Source of the DNA: Bacteroidales bacterium UBA6117
Lineage (GTDB): Bacteria > Bacteroidota > Bacteroidia > Bacteroidales > VadinHA17
DNA length: 41,966 nt
NCBI GenBank assembly: GCA_002428385.1
Contig: DIWB01000045.1
Coordinates: forward strand, 15,549 to 57,514
Direction of reading: 5' to 3'
Position numbers and translations under genes: made by a program. The notes beneath the pieces were generated by a model. It did not search any database. It saw nothing but the letters and a program-made list of their open reading frames with translations, and was not told the DNA's origin. Below are positions 17,645 through 27,600 of the stretch, in pieces (positions within the stretch are counted from its first letter, which is position 1; every line of letters begins with the position of its first letter).

Positions 17645-19462
17645 ATGAAGAACAAGATCCGGTTCAGTCTGCTTTACCGCGACATGTGGCAGTCGTCGGG
17701 CAAGTATCAGCCCCGTGTTGAACAATTAAAAGTTGTTGCCCCTCACATAATAGAAATGGGATGCTTTGACCGGATCGAGACCAACGGAGGCGCCTTTGAG
17801 CAGGTTCAGCTTCTGTACGGAGAAAATCCGAATATAGCGGTCAGGGAGTGGACAAAGCCCTTCAATGAAGCCGGTATTCAGACCCACATGCTCGAGCGTG
17901 CACTTAACGGAATAAGGATGTACCCTGTTCCGGCGGACGTACGCCGGCTTATGTACAAGGTGAAAAAAGCTCAGGGAGTTAATATATCACGGTCGTTCTG
18001 CGGCCTGAATGATCACAGGAATCTCGAACTGTCGATAAAATTCGCGAAGGAGGCAGGCATGATATCCCAGGCAGCCCTGTCGATCACTCACTCTCCGGTT
18101 CATACTGTCGCTTATTACATGGATGTTGTTAAACACATTGTCGATTACGGTACCGACGAGATATGTCTGAAGGATATGGCCGGAGTCGGAAGGCCTGCGA
18201 CGCTTGGGGAGCTGGTAAGGCAGATAAAGAAAAAATATCCTGGAATCATTGTTGTGTACCATGGCCACTCTGGTCCGGGTATGTCGGTAGCCTCAATGCT
18301 TGAGGTGGCAAGGGCCGGAGCCGATTATTTGGATGTTGCAATGGAGCCTCTGAGCTGGGGGATGATTCACCCTGACGTTATCGCTATCAGGGCAATAATG
18401 GATGATGCCGGATTCGATGTTCCGGAGATCAACATGGATGCATACATGAAGGTCAGGTCGCTCACTCAGTCGTTCATTGATGATTTTCTGGGATATTTCA
18501 TCGATCCGAGAAACAAGCAGATATCGTCGCTGCTGATCAGCAGCGGTCTGCCCGGCGGAATGATGGGCAGTATGATGGCCGATCTGAAGGGTGTCCACCA
18601 GGGTATAAACGCCTCGCTTAAAAAACAGGGTCTGCGGGAGCTGACAGAAGATGAGCTTGTTGTGAAACTATTCAAGGAAGTTGAAACCATCTGGCCGGTG
18701 CTTGGGTATCCGCCGCTGGTAACTCCGTTCAGCCAGTATGTGAAGAACGTGGCCCTGATGAATATACTTCAGTTGACCAGCGGCAAGGAGCGATACGGGA
18801 TGATAGACAACAATACCTGGGACATGATACTTGGGAAAGCCGGAAAGCTTCCGGGTGAGCTGGGAAAAGAGATAATCAGTCTGGCCGAAAAAATGGGAAA
18901 GGAATTTTATACGGGCAATCCGCAGGATGCCTATCCCGACGAGCTTCCGGTCTACAGGGCTGAAATGAAGAAAAACGGATGGGATACAGGCCAGGATGAA
19001 GAGGAACTCTTTGAACTGGCCATGCACGACAGGCAATACCGTGACTATAAGAGTGGTGCCGCCAAAACAAGATTTGAAAGCGAGCTTGCCAGAGCAAAAG
19101 AGCAGGCTGCTTCATCAGGTGCGGCAAAGGTTATGGATGCAGCACCGGCTAAAGCCGCACAGCAGGCTGTGCCAGGTAAAGAAGATCCATCAGTTAAGCC
19201 AATCACTGCGCCGGCCAAGGGTAAAATTTACTACAATCTTTATGGGGAACAGACAGAACCCTCCAAACCCGGCGATCTTGTAAGCGCAGGTGAAAGAATA
19301 TGCTATATCCAGACTAATTCGTACATCGATGAGATAATCTGTCCATGGGAGGGAGAAGTTGCAGAGATAGCTGTAGCCCAGGGAGCCAATGTAAATAAAG
19401 GAGATATACTTTTCAGGATCAGGGAACAGAAAAGAAAGGTTAGCAAGAAAAAGCGGGTATAG
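17645..19462 (+). CDS. Pyruvate carboxylase subunit B / oxaloacetate decarboxylase alpha-type carboxyltransferase with a lysine-less biotinyl-like domain
   Basis: A 605-residue protein. The carboxyltransferase barrel (residues about 4-270) has YRDMWQSSGKY, FDRIETNGGA, Lys176 in CLKDMAG (the carboxylated lysine) and metal-binding His206/His208 in YHGHSGPG. The conserved PYC_OADA domain follows to about residue 470. A charged Ala-rich linker then leads to a biotinyl/lipoyl-like domain (about 520-595). There the acceptor motif EAMK of relatives is replaced: the sequence reads CYIQTNSYIDEI, with Ser559 where the biotin lysine belongs. Such enzymes move CO2 between biotin and pyruvate/oxaloacetate. 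This one would need another biotin carrier. Its own promoter precedes it, and the peptidase gene follows after 72 bases. Confidence 0.88.
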   Translation: MKNKIRFSLLYRDMWQSSGKYQPRVEQLKVVAPHIIEMGCFDRIETNGGAFEQVQLLYGENPNIAVREWTKPFNEAGIQTHMLERALNGIRMYPVPADVRRLMYKVKKAQGVNISRSFCGLNDHRNLELSIKFAKEAGMISQAALSITHSPVHTVAYYMDVVKHIVDYGTDEICLKDMAGVGRPATLGELVRQIKKKYPGIIVVYHGHSGPGMSVASMLEVARAGADYLDVAMEPLSWGMIHPDVIAIRAIMDDAGFDVPEINMDAYMKVRSLTQSFIDDFLGYFIDPRNKQISSLLISSGLPGGMMGSMMADLKGVHQGINASLKKQGLRELTEDELVVKLFKEVETIWPVLGYPPLVTPFSQYVKNVALMNILQLTSGKERYGMIDNNTWDMILGKAGKLPGELGKEIISLAEKMGKEFYTGNPQDAYPDELPVYRAEMKKNGWDTGQDEEELFELAMHDRQYRDYKSGAAKTRFESELARAKEQAASSGAAKVMDAAPAKAAQQAVPGKEDPSVKPITAPAKGKIYYNLYGEQTEPSKPGDLVSAGERICYIQTNSYIDEIICPWEGEVAEIAVAQGANVNKGDILFRIREQKRKVSKKKRV

Positions 19463-19494
19463 TTGGCTAATATTACCGGAAATTTTAATCTTTG
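19463..19494 (+). promoter_or_regulatory. Possible promoter for the peptidase-histidine kinase pair
   Basis: TTG at 19463, directly behind the carboxyltransferase stop codon, is followed after 20 bases by TAATCTTTG at 19486-19494. This is the Bacteroidota promoter pattern with one extra base in the -7 element. It would start a transcript about 35 bases before the peptidase ATG, uncoupling it from the upstream gene. Confidence 0.35.
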
Positions 19495-19534
19495 TACAAT
19501 AGCGGCCCTGTTAATAATCAATCTTATTCCCGAT

Positions 19535-21640
19535 ATGAAGAAACTCACTTTGCTTTTCGTTATGGCTTCAGTTATAATTTGCTCCTGCAGTAAGAAGGAA
19601 ACGAGCGACAATCCCCTTCTCAATGAATTCAATACGCCGTTCGGAGTTCCTCCCTTTGAACAAATAAGGCCGGAACATTTCAAGCCTGCTTATCTGAAAG
19701 GCTTTGAAGAACAAAACGCAATAATAAGAAAGATCAATACAAGCAAGGAGGAGCCGACATTCGAAAACACTATAAAGGAGCTTGAATACAGCAGCGAACT
19801 TCTTACAAAGATAAGCCGGATATTCGGAGCCCTGAACTCAGCTCATACAAACGATTCGCTTCAGACAATCAACATGGAGATGGCGCCTCTCCTGTCGAAG
19901 CACAGGGATGACATCAACCTGAACGACACCCTTTTCCTCAGGATCAAATCGGTTTATGACAACATGGATAAATTCAACCTGACCGGAGAGGAAAAGAAAA
20001 TAGTTGATGACACCTACAAGGGATTTGTAAGGAGCGGCGCGGAACTATCGCCCGGAGACAAGGACAAACTGAGAAAGATAAACGGGGAAATGTCCACTCT
20101 TTCGGTCCGGTTTGGTCAGAATCTTCTCGCGGAGACAAATAATTTCACTCTGGTCATCGACAGTAAGGAGGATCTGGCCGGTCTTCCCGAAGGTGTTATA
20201 GCCCAGGCTGCCTCAACTGCCGAAAGGATGGATCATAAGGGTAAATGGGCATTCACCATTCAGTATCCGATCATGGAACCCTTCCTGAAGTATGCCGAGA
20301 ACCGTGAACTGAGGGAACAGCTTTTCACTGCCTATTTCATGAAAGGCGACAATGGCAATGAATACGACAACAACCAGATAACAGCCAGGATAGCAAGGCT
20401 GAGGCTGGAGAGGGCACAGTTGCTGGGTTATGAGACCTATGCCGGTTTCGCTCTCGAGAGAAACATGGCGAAGACACCCGAGAGGGTTCTCGATTTCCTG
20501 GGGCAGGTATGGAATGCAGCCTTGCCTGTTGCAAAGGCTGAAGCTGCTGCCCGGCAGGAGATAATAAACAAGGAAGGCGGAAACTTCAAACTCGGGCCCT
20601 GGGACTGGTGGTATTACACCGAGAAGATCAAAAAAGAGAAGTATGCCCTTGATGACGAGCTCACAAGGCCGTATTTCATGATCGGGAACGTAATTGACGG
20701 CATGTTCCATGTTGCCAACAGGCTTTACAACCTTAACTTCACCCGGAGAACGGATATTCCCGTATACCATCCCGATGTGGTGACCTATGAAGTTACCCGC
20801 AACAGTGAACATATCGGAGTGCTTATGATCGATAACTATCCCCGTCCTTCCAAGCGCGGAGGAGCCTGGTGCGGAGCCTACAGGGGACAGAGCCGCGACA
20901 GGAACGGGAATATGATCCATCCTGTGGTGACGATGGTTACAAACAGCGCCCCTCCAAATGACGGCAAACCATCGCTTCTTACTCCTGATGAAGCCAGCAC
21001 TTTGTTTCATGAATTCGGACATGCCCTTCATCAGCTGCTTTCCAATTCAACATATCCCGGAGTCTCTGGAACATCAGTGGCACGTGATTTCGTTGAACTT
21101 CCATCGCAGATTATGGAACACTGGGTTATTGAACCCGAAGTCCTGAAAGTATATGCAAAGCATTATCAGACAGGAGAGGTTATCCCTGCAGAGCTTATCG
21201 AAAAACTCGGGAATGCAGGGAAATTCAATATGGGCTTCCAAACAGTCGAGTTTCTTGCTGCCGCCCTTCTTGATATGGAGTTTCATACCATGACCGAACC
21301 AGTTGAAGTCAATGTGCGTGAATTCGAAAAGAAAGTGCTCGACAAATACGGTCTGATCCCTGAGATCAAACCCAGATACAGATCGACCTATTTCAATCAT
21401 ATCTGGAACAGCGGTTATGCCGCAGGATACTACAGTTACTACTGGAGCGAAATGCTTGATGCCGATGCCTTCCAGGCATTCAAGGAGACAGGCGACATAT
21501 TCAGCAGGGAAGTGGCCTCTCGTTTTGAGAATGAGATCCTTTCGAAAGGAGGTACAAGGGATCCGCTCGAAATGTATATTGCATTCAGGGGAAAAGAACC
21601 GGGAATTGAAGCTCTGCTTGAAAACAGAGGACTTAAATGA
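19535..21640 (+). CDS. dcp: M3-family peptidyl-dipeptidase (Dcp-type oligopeptidase), lipoprotein
   Basis: A 701-residue zinc metallopeptidase from the ATG at 19535. An in-frame TTG lies 24 codons upstream but would place the lipoprotein signal internally. The signal ends with lipobox VIICSC, so the enzyme is membrane-anchored outside the cytoplasm. The zinc site HEFGHALH has His492, Glu493 and His496. Dcp hallmarks are FNTPFGVPPFEQIRPEHF near the start, KRGGAWCGAYRGQSRDRNG before the zinc site, and DFVELPSQIMEHW with the third ligand after it. The family removes dipeptides from the C-terminus of oligopeptides. The kinase gene starts inside its stop codon (ATGA). Confidence 0.92.
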   Translation: MKKLTLLFVMASVIICSCSKKETSDNPLLNEFNTPFGVPPFEQIRPEHFKPAYLKGFEEQNAIIRKINTSKEEPTFENTIKELEYSSELLTKISRIFGALNSAHTNDSLQTINMEMAPLLSKHRDDINLNDTLFLRIKSVYDNMDKFNLTGEEKKIVDDTYKGFVRSGAELSPGDKDKLRKINGEMSTLSVRFGQNLLAETNNFTLVIDSKEDLAGLPEGVIAQAASTAERMDHKGKWAFTIQYPIMEPFLKYAENRELREQLFTAYFMKGDNGNEYDNNQITARIARLRLERAQLLGYETYAGFALERNMAKTPERVLDFLGQVWNAALPVAKAEAAARQEIINKEGGNFKLGPWDWWYYTEKIKKEKYALDDELTRPYFMIGNVIDGMFHVANRLYNLNFTRRTDIPVYHPDVVTYEVTRNSEHIGVLMIDNYPRPSKRGGAWCGAYRGQSRDRNGNMIHPVVTMVTNSAPPNDGKPSLLTPDEASTLFHEFGHALHQLLSNSTYPGVSGTSVARDFVELPSQIMEHWVIEPEVLKVYAKHYQTGEVIPAELIEKLGNAGKFNMGFQTVEFLAAALLDMEFHTMTEPVEVNVREFEKKVLDKYGLIPEIKPRYRSTYFNHIWNSGYAAGYYSYYWSEMLDADAFQAFKETGDIFSREVASRFENEILSKGGTRDPLEMYIAFRGKEPGIEALLENRGLK

Positions 21641-23709
21641 AAAAAGCATTTCTTTCCTGTTTTATATATTTTCTGTTTTTTTGTTTTCTGGTTCCGGCCT
21701 ATGGCGCTGAACCAACTGCAGTCAAAGGTATTATCGACCTGAGAGGATCGGCCGGCAATAAATTCATTTTCGAGCTTAACGGTGAATGGGAGTTCTACTG
21801 GTCAAAGAAACTGGTTCCCAGGGATTTTAATTTAGCCAATCCTCCCGTTCCGGATCTTTTCGGCCAGGTCCCCTCCTATTGGACCAGTTACAGGACTGAA
21901 TCTCTGAAGCCTTCGGGTAAGGGCTTTGCCACATACCGTTTAAGGATACTTCTGCCACCGGGTTACAGAAACTCCCTTGCAGTCGACATGCCTGTGTTCG
22001 ATTCCTCCTATGAAGTCTATGTCGACGGGAAAAAGATGGGCAGGAATGGCATACCCGGCGTTACTGCAGACTATACCGAGCCTGACTATGAAAGGCACTT
22101 TTTCAGGTTTAATCCGGATGCCGACACAGTTGAAATCCTGATAAACGTTTCCAACTTTCACCACCGCAGGGGAGGATTCTGGATACCAATGAAGATAGGC
22201 ACCTTCAATGAGATTCAGCAGGATTATGCCGCCGGTTGGGCAAAGGATTGGTCATCAATGAGTTTCCTCCTCGCCTTCTCACTGCTTTTTTTCTTCTTCT
22301 TTGTCATTTTCTCAAGGGACAAGCAGACGGCCTTTTTCAGCATTGCCGTAACCGGACTGGCCACAAGACCTCTCTTTACATCCAATTTTCTGATCCACAA
22401 CATTATGGACATAAGCTGGGATTGGATTGTGAGATGGGAAAACCTTGGGCTTTATGTAATACTTGCCGGATGGTACTGGTTTGCACTTAACCTCTACCGT
22501 TCAAAGTGCTTCAGGATAATTACCCTGGGGGTAACAATAATCCTGGCCATTGCAGCGGTTGTAACAATAGCATTTCCTGTTGATGTTTTCAGTTACGCTA
22601 ACTTTATAATTTATCCCCTGCTTGTGATCCTGTTCTCAACTGTACTTTTTGAATCAGTAAGAGGGGTAATCAAGGGTAATCTGATCGACTTCTTTTATTT
22701 TCTGACATTCATCATGATGGGTGCAGCTGTTGTCAACGATGTAAGGATATCGCTTGGGAAACAGGCGGTTTTTTCCGGATACATACTTACCCAGGCCATC
22801 ATTGTGTTTGTTTTCATTCAGGCAGTCCTGATCCTGTACAAATGGGTAAAGGCTTATTCAGAGAAGGAAAAGCTGCAGAAAGAGCATGAGTACCTGAACC
22901 GGCATCTCGAGAAAATAGTCAATGATCGCACCCATGAGATCATTGTCCGCAAGGAAGAGATCGAGGAACAAAATATCAGGATAGCCGCGCAAAACAAAAA
23001 GCTTTCGGAGACAATACAGCTGAAGAACAAAATCTTTTCAGTGATCGCCCACGACCTGAGGAGCCCGGTTGTGAACATCCTCTACATGCTGAACCTTCTC
23101 AAGGAGGATGAGTATAAGGAGAAATATGATTCATTTGCAGATGCCAGCATCGAATACTCACAGCAGGTTATCAGCCTTCTTGAAAACATGCTCGTGTGGG
23201 GAAGAGGACAGGAAGACAAGATCAGGTATGCTCCCGGCAAACATGATCTAGCCGATATCATTCTCACCAACCTCAGCATTTTCAAGGAGACTGCCGACAA
23301 AAAGTCAATCAAGGTCAATTTCACACAGGTCGGCAACTCAAAAGCATTTTTCGACAGGGATCTGCTGGATATCATAATCAGGAACCTGCTTTCAAATGCA
23401 GTGAAATACACTCCCAGGGGAGGAAGGATCAGCATACTGTTAAAAGACAAATCAAAGACACGCGAAGGGATCTCGCTTAAAGTGTGCGACAACGGCGTCG
23501 GCATTCCGAAGGAGAAACAAAAGGAACTGTTTACTGCCAGTGAGATTGAGAGCACACCGGGAACAGAAAATGAGAAAGGCACAGGGTTTGGTATCAAGCT
23601 TTGCTATGAGCTTGTAAAGATCAATGGCGGAACCATGAGTGTGGAAAGCCGCGAGGGTGAAGGAGCCTGCTTTACAATTACACTGCCCGAAACAACAGGC
23701 TCTTCGTGA
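21637..23709 (+). CDS. Sensor histidine kinase with 7TM (7TMR-DISM type) sensor, no adjacent response regulator
   Basis: A 690-residue kinase. It has a signal peptide (about 1-24) and a periplasmic beta-sandwich like 7TMR-DISM extracellular domains (about 25-205, LNGEWEFYW, TYRLRILLPPGY). A run of about seven helices (about 208-405) and a coiled coil (about 405-460) follow, then HisKA and HATPase domains. The phospho-acceptor is His472 in FSVIAHDLRSP, the N box is NLLSNAVKYTP, and the G boxes are CDNGVGIP and GTGFGIKLC. It overlaps the dcp stop by four bases, implying translational coupling. No receiver domain or response-regulator gene adjoins it, so its output partner is elsewhere. The next gene, a Crp/Fnr regulator, converges 6 bases away. 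Confidence 0.9.
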   Translation: MKKAFLSCFIYFLFFCFLVPAYGAEPTAVKGIIDLRGSAGNKFIFELNGEWEFYWSKKLVPRDFNLANPPVPDLFGQVPSYWTSYRTESLKPSGKGFATYRLRILLPPGYRNSLAVDMPVFDSSYEVYVDGKKMGRNGIPGVTADYTEPDYERHFFRFNPDADTVEILINVSNFHHRRGGFWIPMKIGTFNEIQQDYAAGWAKDWSSMSFLLAFSLLFFFFFVIFSRDKQTAFFSIAVTGLATRPLFTSNFLIHNIMDISWDWIVRWENLGLYVILAGWYWFALNLYRSKCFRIITLGVTIILAIAAVVTIAFPVDVFSYANFIIYPLLVILFSTVLFESVRGVIKGNLIDFFYFLTFIMMGAAVVNDVRISLGKQAVFSGYILTQAIIVFVFIQAVLILYKWVKAYSEKEKLQKEHEYLNRHLEKIVNDRTHEIIVRKEEIEEQNIRIAAQNKKLSETIQLKNKIFSVIAHDLRSPVVNILYMLNLLKEDEYKEKYDSFADASIEYSQQVISLLENMLVWGRGQEDKIRYAPGKHDLADIILTNLSIFKETADKKSIKVNFTQVGNSKAFFDRDLLDIIIRNLLSNAVKYTPRGGRISILLKDKSKTREGISLKVCDNGVGIPKEKQKELFTASEIESTPGTENEKGTGFGIKLCYELVKINGGTMSVESREGEGACFTITLPETTGSS

Positions 23710-23715
23710 CAAAGT

Positions 23716-24387
23716 CTATTCCCTGGTAAGGATGGCAAGTCTTTCACGGTCGAGTATCTGTAATGAACGTCCCCTGGTCTTAATTATACCTTCGTTCTCC
23801 ATTTCGGACACCACCCTGGCAATCGAAGGACGGGCAACTCCAAAATACTCTGCGAGATCGGCCTGAGTCATGGTCAGCATGACAGTTGAACCGCCGGGAC
23901 CGGAAATCTGAAGGAAGTATTGTGCCAGTTTGCCTTTAATCGACTTGAAATTCAGGAACTTTATCTTCTCGCTCAGAAATGCCGACCTGTTGGAGATCAT
24001 TCCCAGGAAGTTGGCAAGAATTCTGTCATCCCATCTCAGAAACCTCAGAAAATCATTCTTCTCGATGGTCAGAAGCTCTGTGTCGGTAACAGCAATTACG
24101 TTCACGGGAAAAACCGACTTCCCTGCAAAGAGAAACGCAGCTCCGACAGATCCCGGTTCCCTTACCTCTTCAATTTTAAGTACCCGCCCCGAATAGTCAG
24201 TCATTTCGCCTTTCACGGATCCGCTGATAACCATTACAAATGAATTCACCGGCTCGCCGCTCTGGAAAATCATGGCTCCTGCATTGAAACGTCTGATCCT
24301 GTATGGAGTAGAGGAGATAACCGACATTATCTCAGCAATATCCAGACCCCTGAAAACAGGGGTATTCAATAGATAGGTATAGTCCAT
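23716..24387 (-). CDS. Crp/Fnr family transcriptional regulator
   Basis: A 223-residue regulator. Residues about 15-125 are the cyclic-nucleotide-binding-type beta-roll (FQSGEPVNSFVMVISGSVKG). A dimer helix is followed by a C-terminal winged helix (about 150-220) with helix-turn-helix TQADLAEYFGVARPSIARVV. The recognition helix reads ARPSIAR instead of the SRETV of CRP or the TRETV of FNR, so a half-site other than TGTGA is expected. It lacks the N-terminal cysteine cluster of FNR, so it does not sense oxygen by that route. Effector unknown. Its promoter contains a perfect palindrome, a strong hint of autoregulation, shared with the divergent ATPase gene. Confidence 0.9.
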   Translation of the reverse strand: MDYTYLLNTPVFRGLDIAEIMSVISSTPYRIRRFNAGAMIFQSGEPVNSFVMVISGSVKGEMTDYSGRVLKIEEVREPGSVGAAFLFAGKSVFPVNVIAVTDTELLTIEKNDFLRFLRWDDRILANFLGMISNRSAFLSEKIKFLNFKSIKGKLAQYFLQISGPGGSTVMLTMTQADLAEYFGVARPSIARVVSEMENEGIIKTRGRSLQILDRERLAILTRE

Positions 24388-24464
24388 ATTCTTTCCTGTG
24401 AATGCCTGAAGTCCCGGTTACCCGTTTTGCATGACGGGAAAGCAAATCAGGCATAAATCTCCCT

Positions 24465-24494
24465 CAAAAATAGCAATTGTAACATATGTTACAA
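24465..24494 (-). promoter_or_regulatory. Promoter of the Crp/Fnr gene
   Basis: Read on the minus strand, TTG (24494-24492) is followed after 19 bases by TATTTTTG (24472-24465). This is an exact match to the Bacteroidota TTG-N19-TAnnTTTG promoter. It would start transcription about 70 bases upstream of the regulator ATG. The -33 element and the spacer lie inside the adjoining palindrome. Confidence 0.65.
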
Positions 24495-24499
24495 TTGCT
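24472..24499. promoter_or_regulatory. Perfect 28-bp palindromic operator (Crp/Fnr type)
   Basis: The half-site AGCAATTGTAACAT is followed by its exact reverse complement with no spacer, centred between 24485 and 24486. The core TGTAACATATGTTACA has the size and symmetry of a Crp/Fnr site. It covers the -33 box and spacer of the divergent Crp/Fnr gene promoter and lies about 180 bases upstream of the 1424-residue ATPase gene. Repression of the regulator by its own product, and control of the ATPase gene, are inferred. Confidence 0.7.
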
Positions 24500-24680
24500 T
24501 CTTCGGTTTATTCATCATCGCGGGCAGAAACAACAATTCTGCATAAATCACTTTAAACTTATGGTTTATATAGTCTATAGGGCTGTTGCATGATAATTGT
24601 CATATATTTTCGACTCTTGATAAAAATTATTAATTTAACGTTCTTATAAAGGCTTATTACAGGATAAAAAATCTCCGGAT

Positions 24681-27600
24681 ATGGTTGAAAAAGACTCCCG
24701 GTTCAATCCTGAAAGCAAAAAGTTTTACCTGGGACTGGACATTGGTTCTGTATCTCTGAACACCGTCATTCTCAACGACCGGTTCAGTATCATTGAGGAT
24801 TTCTATGATTATGTTCATGGCAGGCCATTCAATGTTCTTCGCGACAGGCTTGATGCTATTCTCAAACAATACCCGCCTGATCTCTTTGCCGGGACGGCAG
24901 TTACAGGTACAGGCGGCAGGCTGACAACCAGTCTGATAGGCGGGGTATTTATAAACGAGATCATTGCCCAGGCGGCCTCTGCCGGAACATTATATCCCGA
25001 AGCCAGAACCGTGATCGAGATCGGAGGAGAAGATTCAAAGCTGATCCTGCTTGAAAAGGATCCTGCAAACGGGCACTCAAGGCTTGTGGATTTTGAAATG
25101 AACAGCATTTGTGCAGCAGGCACGGGGTCTTTTCTTGACCAGCAGGCACGAAGGATAGGAGTCGCAATTGAGAAAGAGTTCGGGGAGATGGCATTAAAAT
25201 CGGTCGATCCGCCCCGAATTGCAGGAAGATGCAGTGTGTTTGCAAAGAGCGACATGATTCATCATCAGCAGATTGCAACACCTCTCCACGATATAGTGGC
25301 AGGGTTGTGTTTTGCCCTTGCAAGAAATTTCAGGAGCAATGTTGCAAAGAGCAGGGAATTCAAAAAACCTGTTATATTTTCCGGAGGAGTGGCCGCAAAC
25401 GCCGGTATGGTGAGAGCATTCAGGGATATACTTTCACTGAACGGGGATGAATTGATAATACCTGATCATCATGCATCCATGGGAGCCATAGGAGCGGTGA
25501 TGCATGCCTGTACCAACAATCTGGAGATGAATCACTTCAAGGGCCTGAAGGATCTTGATGCATATCTGGGCAAAGCTACCGGGAACTTCAGGAGCCTTCC
25601 TCCCCTTGTGGAGTCGGAGGCGGTTTATGACAAAAAAGTTCATTTCAGGAAGAACGGAACTGAGAAAATACCTGTTTATCTGGGCGTTGATGTCGGTTCT
25701 CTGAGCACCAACGTTGTCTTGATCGATCCGGATCACAGGGTGATTGCAAGGAGATACCTTCCGACGGCAGGTAAGCCGCTGGAGGCTATCCGCAGAGGCA
25801 TCTCGGAAATAAATGAAGAAACAGGCAATGATGTTGAAGTCCTGGGGGCAGGAACAACCGGATCGGGCCGGTATCTGACAGGCGACTTCATCGGAGCTGA
25901 TACCATCCGTAATGAAATCACGGCTCAGGCAACCGCCGCGATTGACTATGATCCGACTGTAGACACGATATTTGAGATAGGCGGACAGGATTCAAAATAT
26001 ATCTCTATTGAGAAGGGAGTCGTGGTCGACTTTGAGATGAACAAGGTATGCGCTGCCGGTACCGGGTCGTTTCTTGAAGAGCAGGCTGAGAAGCTGAACA
26101 TAAATATCATTGAGGAATTCGGGTTGATGGCGCTGAAAGCCGAAAGCCCCGTAAAACTGGGAGACAGGTGCACTGTGTTCATGGAATCGGACCTGAACAC
26201 CTGCGTGCAGAAAGGGGCAAGAAAAGACAATATGGTAGGAGGCCTTGCCTATTCAATAGTGTATAATTATCTCGAAAAGGTGGTGGGCGACCGCAAGATT
26301 GGGAACAAGATCTTTTTCCAGGGAGGTGTAACAAACAACAAGGCTGTTGTGGCGGCCTTTGAGCATGTAACAGGCAAAAAGATCACCATACCGCCTCACT
26401 TTGATGTGACCGGCGCCATCGGAGCTGCAATTCTTGCCCAAAAGGAGATGCACGGCGGGGGAAAGACAAAATTCAAGGGTTTTGGGATCAGTAATGTGGA
26501 ATATGAAGTAAGCAGGTTCGTTTGCAAAAGCTGCGCAAACAACTGTGAAATAAGAAAAGTTAAGATCGCCGGGGAACAGAAATCGCTTTTCTACGGAGGC
26601 AGGTGTGAGAAATATGAGACCGACAGTCGTAAAAAGGAAGAAAACAACATCCCCAACCTGTTCAGAAAACGGACCGAGATGCTCATGGAAGGATATAAGG
26701 AAGGCAGCGGCAACGGTCCGACAATCGGGATACCGAGAGCCCTGATGGTTTTTTACCAGCAGTTCCCCTTCTGGCGCACATTTTTCGAGAAGCTGGGGTT
26801 CAGGGTAATACTGTCGAAAGAGTCGGACAAGCAACTGGTAACCAAATCGATTGAAACGATCACCACCGAAATATGCCTTCCCGTTGAGCTGATGCATGGT
26901 CATGTAATGGATCTGTTCGAAAAAGGCGCTGATTACATTTTCCTTCCTTTCATTGTAAATGCAAAATTCAGGGAAGGGAACAAGACCTTCAACTGCAACT
27001 GTCCATGGATACAAACCTATCCGTTCATGGTAAAGGCTGCTCTCAGGGGCAAGGTGGATGAATCAAAGCTTCTGATCCCAACCCTTCATTTCAGGTTTTT
27101 TGAAAGGGCTCTTGTAAAGGAGATGACTCAATATTTCGGTTCAAGGTTCGGCATAGGCAGGAAAGAGATCAGGAATGCGATCTATGAAGCCGATCAGGCT
27201 CAGGTAACGTTTGAACAGAGCCTGATTTCGTTCGGAAAGGAAGCATTAAGCAGGATCCCGGACAACTGCCGGCCGGTCGTGTTGCTGGGCAGGCCTTATA
27301 ACGGCACTGATCCTCACCTGAATTTGAATCTTATCGAGAAGCTGATAGCTCAGGATGTGATGCCTATTCCCCTCGACATGCTCGACCTGACTCCCTATAA
27401 TATTTTTGCCAATTACAGGAACATGTACTGGCCAAACGGACAGAAAATTGTTGCCGCAGCCCAGCATGTTGCAAAAACGGAAGGTCTGTATGCGGTCTAT
27501 ATCAGCAATTTCAGATGCGGCCCCGATTCATTTATCTGGCACTATATCACGGAAGAGCTCAAGGGAAAGCCCTTCCTGCATCTTGAGGTAGACGAGCATT

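Noticed and set aside
19463..19534. Upstream TTG start for the Dcp peptidase
   Set aside because: It would put 24 residues before a clear lipoprotein signal. The ATG at 19535 places the signal at the N-terminus.
24586..24612. Promoter of the giant ATPase gene (TTG then TATTTTCG)
   Set aside because: The spacer is only 16 bases and the -7 box has a mismatch. The real promoter could not be placed.
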